From: Chlamydiales bacterium
GTDB lineage: Bacteria; Chlamydiota; Chlamydiia; Chlamydiales; JACKPQ01
Reading direction: 5' to 3'
Length of the DNA stretch: 64,000 nt
NCBI GenBank assembly: GCA_024233455.1
Contig: JACKPP010000001.1
Span: 62,001-126,000, forward strand
Numbering within the stretch: the first letter of the stretch is position 1; each line of letters opens with the position of its first letter. The notes below the pieces were generated by a model that did no database searches, had not been told where the DNA came from, and saw nothing but the letters and a program-made list of their open reading frames with translations. The position numbers and the translations under genes are program-made. This document shows positions 61,467 through 64,000 of the stretch, piece by piece.

Positions 61467-61656
61467 ACTTCCAACTGGACCAGATAAATCTAAAATGCCT
61501 CAGCAGCGATTCCATCCCTGCTGCCATCGGATGGGTATACTCGCATCGTTCGTGAACAGCCTACCAACAACAGAAACTGGCAATTTCCCCAAAGTCACAC
61601 CAAAGCCTCCCGATGAGCATAAAACTATCGAGAGGATCTTCGATGCTTTACACTAA
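61459..61656 (+). CDS. Possible 65-residue protein
   Basis: ATG at 61459 overlaps the upstream stop (ATGGTTAA) and the frame runs to 61656, just before the convergent flotillin gene. The product is Pro/Lys-rich and soluble (MVKLPTGPDKSKMPQQRF start). No ribosome site or family; kept at low confidence because of the overlap. Confidence 0.3.
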   Translation: MVKLPTGPDKSKMPQQRFHPCCHRMGILASFVNSLPTTETGNFPKVTPKPPDEHKTIERIFDALH

Positions 61657-61659
61657 AGC

Positions 61660-62997
61660 TTAGCTTTCTACCTCAACTGAGGTATTTCCCTTCAGCTTAC
61701 CCAAATAACCCGGCAATTCCACACCGGCCATTTCAGCAACGTCGTGCAATGCAGGAACCGATTTCACCATATTACTTAAGAAATTAGAGGTAGTTGTTCC
61801 CCGTTTGCCATCATCGCTTTGGCCACTATCCCAAACCGTGATCTTATCAATTTTGATGTTGCGAATCGCTTCTGTTTGAAGACGCACAATCTCTTCTAAT
61901 TTTTCAATGAGGAGCATCGTCGATGTATCCTCACCGCAAGCCTGCATAAGTTCGCTAAAGCCTTTGGCTTTAGCATCGAGGACCTGCTTTAAGCCCTCAG
62001 CTTCGGCCTGCCGCATTGCTAAGAGAGCATCTGCCTCTCCCTTGGCTTCAAGAATACGTTTTTGGGCCTGAGCGCTTGCTTCAATTTCTATTTTTTGCTT
62101 TGAAATTTCCTGCGGGACAATTTCAGACGCTTGCAACCTGGATACTTCAGCCTCAGCTTTGGCCTTTTGAATCGATACTTCGGCAATTTGTTTAGCAACT
62201 TCTGACCGTCTTTGAGCTTCAGCTTCCTTTTCATTCAAAATCGCATTGGTAGCAGCCATTTCAGCCTTAGCCAAATTCTCACCTTCCACCGCTTTGGCGT
62301 GATGCATTGCCACTTGGATACGTCTTTCTCTGTCGGCAATGGCCTTACCAATCTCACCGCTTTTCTCTTGCTCGGCAACGTCGATCTTGGCTTGGTTCAC
62401 CGCTGTTGCCGCCGCCTTTTTACCAATACTATCGATATACTCAGACTCGTCGGTGATGTCGGTGATATTCACATTAATCAAAGTCAGACCGATCTTATGC
62501 AATTCCGGCTCGATATTGTTTTTGATCGCGTCTAAAAAGCGCTCCCGGTCTTGGTTAATCTCTTCGATCTTCAAAGAAGCCACCGTTAAACGCAGCTGAC
62601 CGATGATGATCTCATTGGCCATGCTTTCAATTTCACTTACGCTCAATCCTAGCATACGAACCGCAGCATTATTCATCACCTCTGGGGTAATACCAACTGC
62701 CACTGTGAACGTACTGGGTACATTGATACGGATATTTTGCTGGGAGAGTGCCCCTTTTAGGGGAATATGGATCGATCTGGGCGTTAAATCCAAATACGCG
62801 CTAGCCTGAATCAACGGCCATACGAACGTGCCCCCACCGTGATAGCATTGAACCGAGCGTTTTTGACCCACTCTTCCAAACACCACCAAAATTTGATTTG
62901 ACGGACATCGGCGGTAAATCTTGGCCAAAAATAGAAATGTGGCAAAAATAAATGCCACGCAAGCAAACGCTGCTGTACTAAAAAATCCTTCAATCAT
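61660..62997 (-). CDS. Flotillin-like protein
   Basis: 445 residues. N-terminal membrane helix (TAAFACVAFIFATFLFLA), SPFH/band-7 domain (GGGTFVWPLIQ, INVPSTFTVAVGITPEVM, LTLINVNITDITDESEYID) and a long Ala/Glu-rich coiled coil (RRIQVAMHHAKAVEGENLAK, EAEVSRLQASEIVPQ). Bacterial flotillins organise membrane microdomains. The start overlaps the stop of the NfeD-like gene by four bases, the usual flotillin-NfeD pairing. Confidence 0.92.
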   Translation of the reverse strand: MIEGFFSTAAFACVAFIFATFLFLAKIYRRCPSNQILVVFGRVGQKRSVQCYHGGGTFVWPLIQASAYLDLTPRSIHIPLKGALSQQNIRINVPSTFTVAVGITPEVMNNAAVRMLGLSVSEIESMANEIIIGQLRLTVASLKIEEINQDRERFLDAIKNNIEPELHKIGLTLINVNITDITDESEYIDSIGKKAAATAVNQAKIDVAEQEKSGEIGKAIADRERRIQVAMHHAKAVEGENLAKAEMAATNAILNEKEAEAQRRSEVAKQIAEVSIQKAKAEAEVSRLQASEIVPQEISKQKIEIEASAQAQKRILEAKGEADALLAMRQAEAEGLKQVLDAKAKGFSELMQACGEDTSTMLLIEKLEEIVRLQTEAIRNIKIDKITVWDSGQSDDGKRGTTTSNFLSNMVKSVPALHDVAEMAGVELPGYLGKLKGNTSVEVES

Positions 62998-63533
62998 TTT
63001 CTCACCACCACTGTTTGTTCATCAAGCACATCGACAATATCGACGCACTCAAATGAATGAATTTCACAATTTTCCTTTGATACTGCCAAAAGCTCGTACA
63101 TCACCTCATTGACTGTGACTTGAACCTTCCCTGTGCCTGTGCCTGGGATCTTTTGATAAACTGTCGCCTGTTTACCAATCGCTTCCTTAATTTCAAAATC
63201 TCCCCCTTTAGAGACAGCACTGCCCGCCCAAATAAAAATCCACCTTGTCAAAAACAACATGCCACTACCAGCGCCTAGTGCAGCTAAACAACTCCACCCT
63301 GGCCCTAAATGCGCCTCTTTCTGACAGGCTAGTCCAATCCATCCAAATAGCATGGCAAAACCACTGAGCGAATGTACAGTCAACAGCTTAAAATCGCCAT
63401 CATCCGAATCCTCATCGCCCAAGCCAAATAGCATGCTCACAAGCCTGAGCACAAATAAGGCCGAGCCCCCAAGGGCCACTGCCCAATAAAGCTTATCCGT
63501 TAGCAAAATTTGCTCTAAAATGCTCATCCTCAT
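62994..63533 (-). CDS. NfeD-like membrane protein (flotillin partner)
   Basis: 179 residues. Membrane helices around 12-35, 55-72 and 80-100 (YWAVALGGSALFVLRLVSML, LSGFAMLFGWIGLAC, LAALGAGSGMLFLTRWIF), then a soluble OB fold (GKQATVYQKIPGTGTGKVQV, VVDVLDEQTVVVRK-like end). Short NfeD/YuaF type without the protease domain. A second ATG lies two codons downstream. Confidence 0.8.
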   Translation of the reverse strand: MRMSILEQILLTDKLYWAVALGGSALFVLRLVSMLFGLGDEDSDDGDFKLLTVHSLSGFAMLFGWIGLACQKEAHLGPGWSCLAALGAGSGMLFLTRWIFIWAGSAVSKGGDFEIKEAIGKQATVYQKIPGTGTGKVQVTVNEVMYELLAVSKENCEIHSFECVDIVDVLDEQTVVVRK

Positions 63534-63539
63534 GCAAGC

Positions 63540-63568
63540 AGTATAGCAACTAAGCGGTTGAATAACAA
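63540..63568 (-). promoter_or_regulatory. Promoter of the NfeD-flotillin operon
   Basis: On the minus strand TTGTTA (63568-63563), a 17-base spacer and TATACT (63545-63540) lie directly before the ATG at 63533. Transcription would begin at or within a few bases of the start codon, giving a leaderless or nearly leaderless message. Confidence 0.55.
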
Positions 63569-63603
63569 CGATTCAATTTTTTTAAATTAAGTAGTTGAGA
63601 TGA

Positions 63604-64000
63604 CTAAATCAGCAGTATAGCTGGATTTTCAAGGTAGTTTTGCACCGATTTGATGAATTTAGCCCCGTCAACGCCGTCCACAACACGATGGTCGCAAGAC
63701 AGAATCAACTCCATGGTTTTTCCAGGAACCACACGGTACTCTTCAGCGCTATCTACATACTCCACTACAGGCTTATCTACAATACCACCCACTGCCAGGA
63801 TAGCGGCTTGAGGAGGATTGATCACGGCAGTAAAATTGCTGATGCCAAACATGCCAAGGTTAGAAACGGTAAAAGAGCCGCCGCGGTATTGTTCAGGCTG
63901 CAATTTACCTTCTTTTGCCAGGCCAGCAAGCGAGCGCACTTGGGCCGAAATTTGACCCAGATTTTTGTAGTCAGCGTGGTGGATGATAGGAGTGATAAGT
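63604..64000 (-). CDS. pdhC: Dihydrolipoamide acetyltransferase (E2) of pyruvate dehydrogenase, C-terminal part
   Basis: About 131 C-terminal residues; the gene continues past the right edge. The catalytic domain is visible: ITPIIHHADYKNLGQIS, GGSFTVSNLGMFGISNFTAV, INPPQAAILAVGG, and the active-site SCDHRVVDGVDGAKF. Ends in LENPAILLI. Transfers the acetyl group to CoA, feeding the fatty-acid genes in this window. pdhABC follows the lpxD region in chlamydiae, which supports E2 of pyruvate dehydrogenase rather than of oxoglutarate dehydrogenase. Confidence 0.93.
   Translation of the reverse strand, partial: LITPIIHHADYKNLGQISAQVRSLAGLAKEGKLQPEQYRGGSFTVSNLGMFGISNFTAVINPPQAAILAVGGIVDKPVVEYVDSAEEYRVVPGKTMELILSCDHRVVDGVDGAKFIKSVQNYLENPAILLI

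Overview
The window is chromosomal DNA of a member of the Chlamydiae, most likely an amoeba- or arthropod-associated 'environmental' lineage rather than Chlamydia itself. The evidence is gene content and order. An uninterrupted UvrA of 1839 residues carries four ABC modules, as is typical of chlamydiae. The block acpP-fabG-fabD-fabH / recR / bamA-ompH-lpxD / pdhC, the pair pepA-ssb, and trxB near acpS are all familiar chlamydial neighbourhoods. Base composition is moderate. I found no tRNA, rRNA, CRISPR array or prophage.

Layout. (1) 1-13 kb is an accessory, effector-like region. It holds rsmE followed by a coupled small protein ending in a CaaX-like motif, two paralogous ankyrin proteins with nuclear-localisation-like basic motifs, and a tnpB transposon relic with an omegaRNA-like 3' end. 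After pyk comes a minus-strand run of five genes built from a small set of modules: U-box/RING-like + WD40, GNAT + WD40, degenerate GNAT + ASCH, and two stand-alone ASCH proteins. (2) 13-31.7 kb has a zinc acylase-like gene coupled to an MFS transporter, the double UvrA, a membrane-anchored ankyrin protein, a 4.5S SRP RNA gene whose 3' arm overlaps the end of mazG on the opposite strand, a 1397-residue orphan helical protein, a BioD-like/DRTGG protein and a DUF1016 nuclease preceded by two micro-ORFs. (3) 31.7-46.5 kb is mostly core: a GT9 glycosyltransferase, a pseudouridine synthase, pepA, ssb, lgt, rlmH, acpS and trxB. Mixed in are an S10 carboxypeptidase, an F-box protein, a beta-barrel and an Rpn-type nuclease. 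(4) 46.5-51.2 kb is a complete polyamine ABC operon (potABCD) followed by a GAMT-like methyltransferase. (5) 51.2-64 kb carries type II fatty-acid synthesis, recR, outer-membrane biogenesis (bamA, ompH, lpxD), a CorA-type transporter, a flotillin/NfeD pair and the end of pdhC.

The core parts cover envelope lipid supply and outer-membrane assembly, DNA repair, translation maintenance, and uptake of host polyamines. The accessory parts look aimed at the host. U-box and F-box domains point to host ubiquitin pathways, NLS-like motifs to the nucleus, a CaaX box to host prenylation, and ankyrin and WD40 repeats to protein binding. The strongest candidate for an undescribed system is the U-box/GNAT/WD40/ASCH cassette at 7977-13038, where the same modules are shuffled between adjacent genes. 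All functional statements rest on motif reading; no database search or structure prediction was run.
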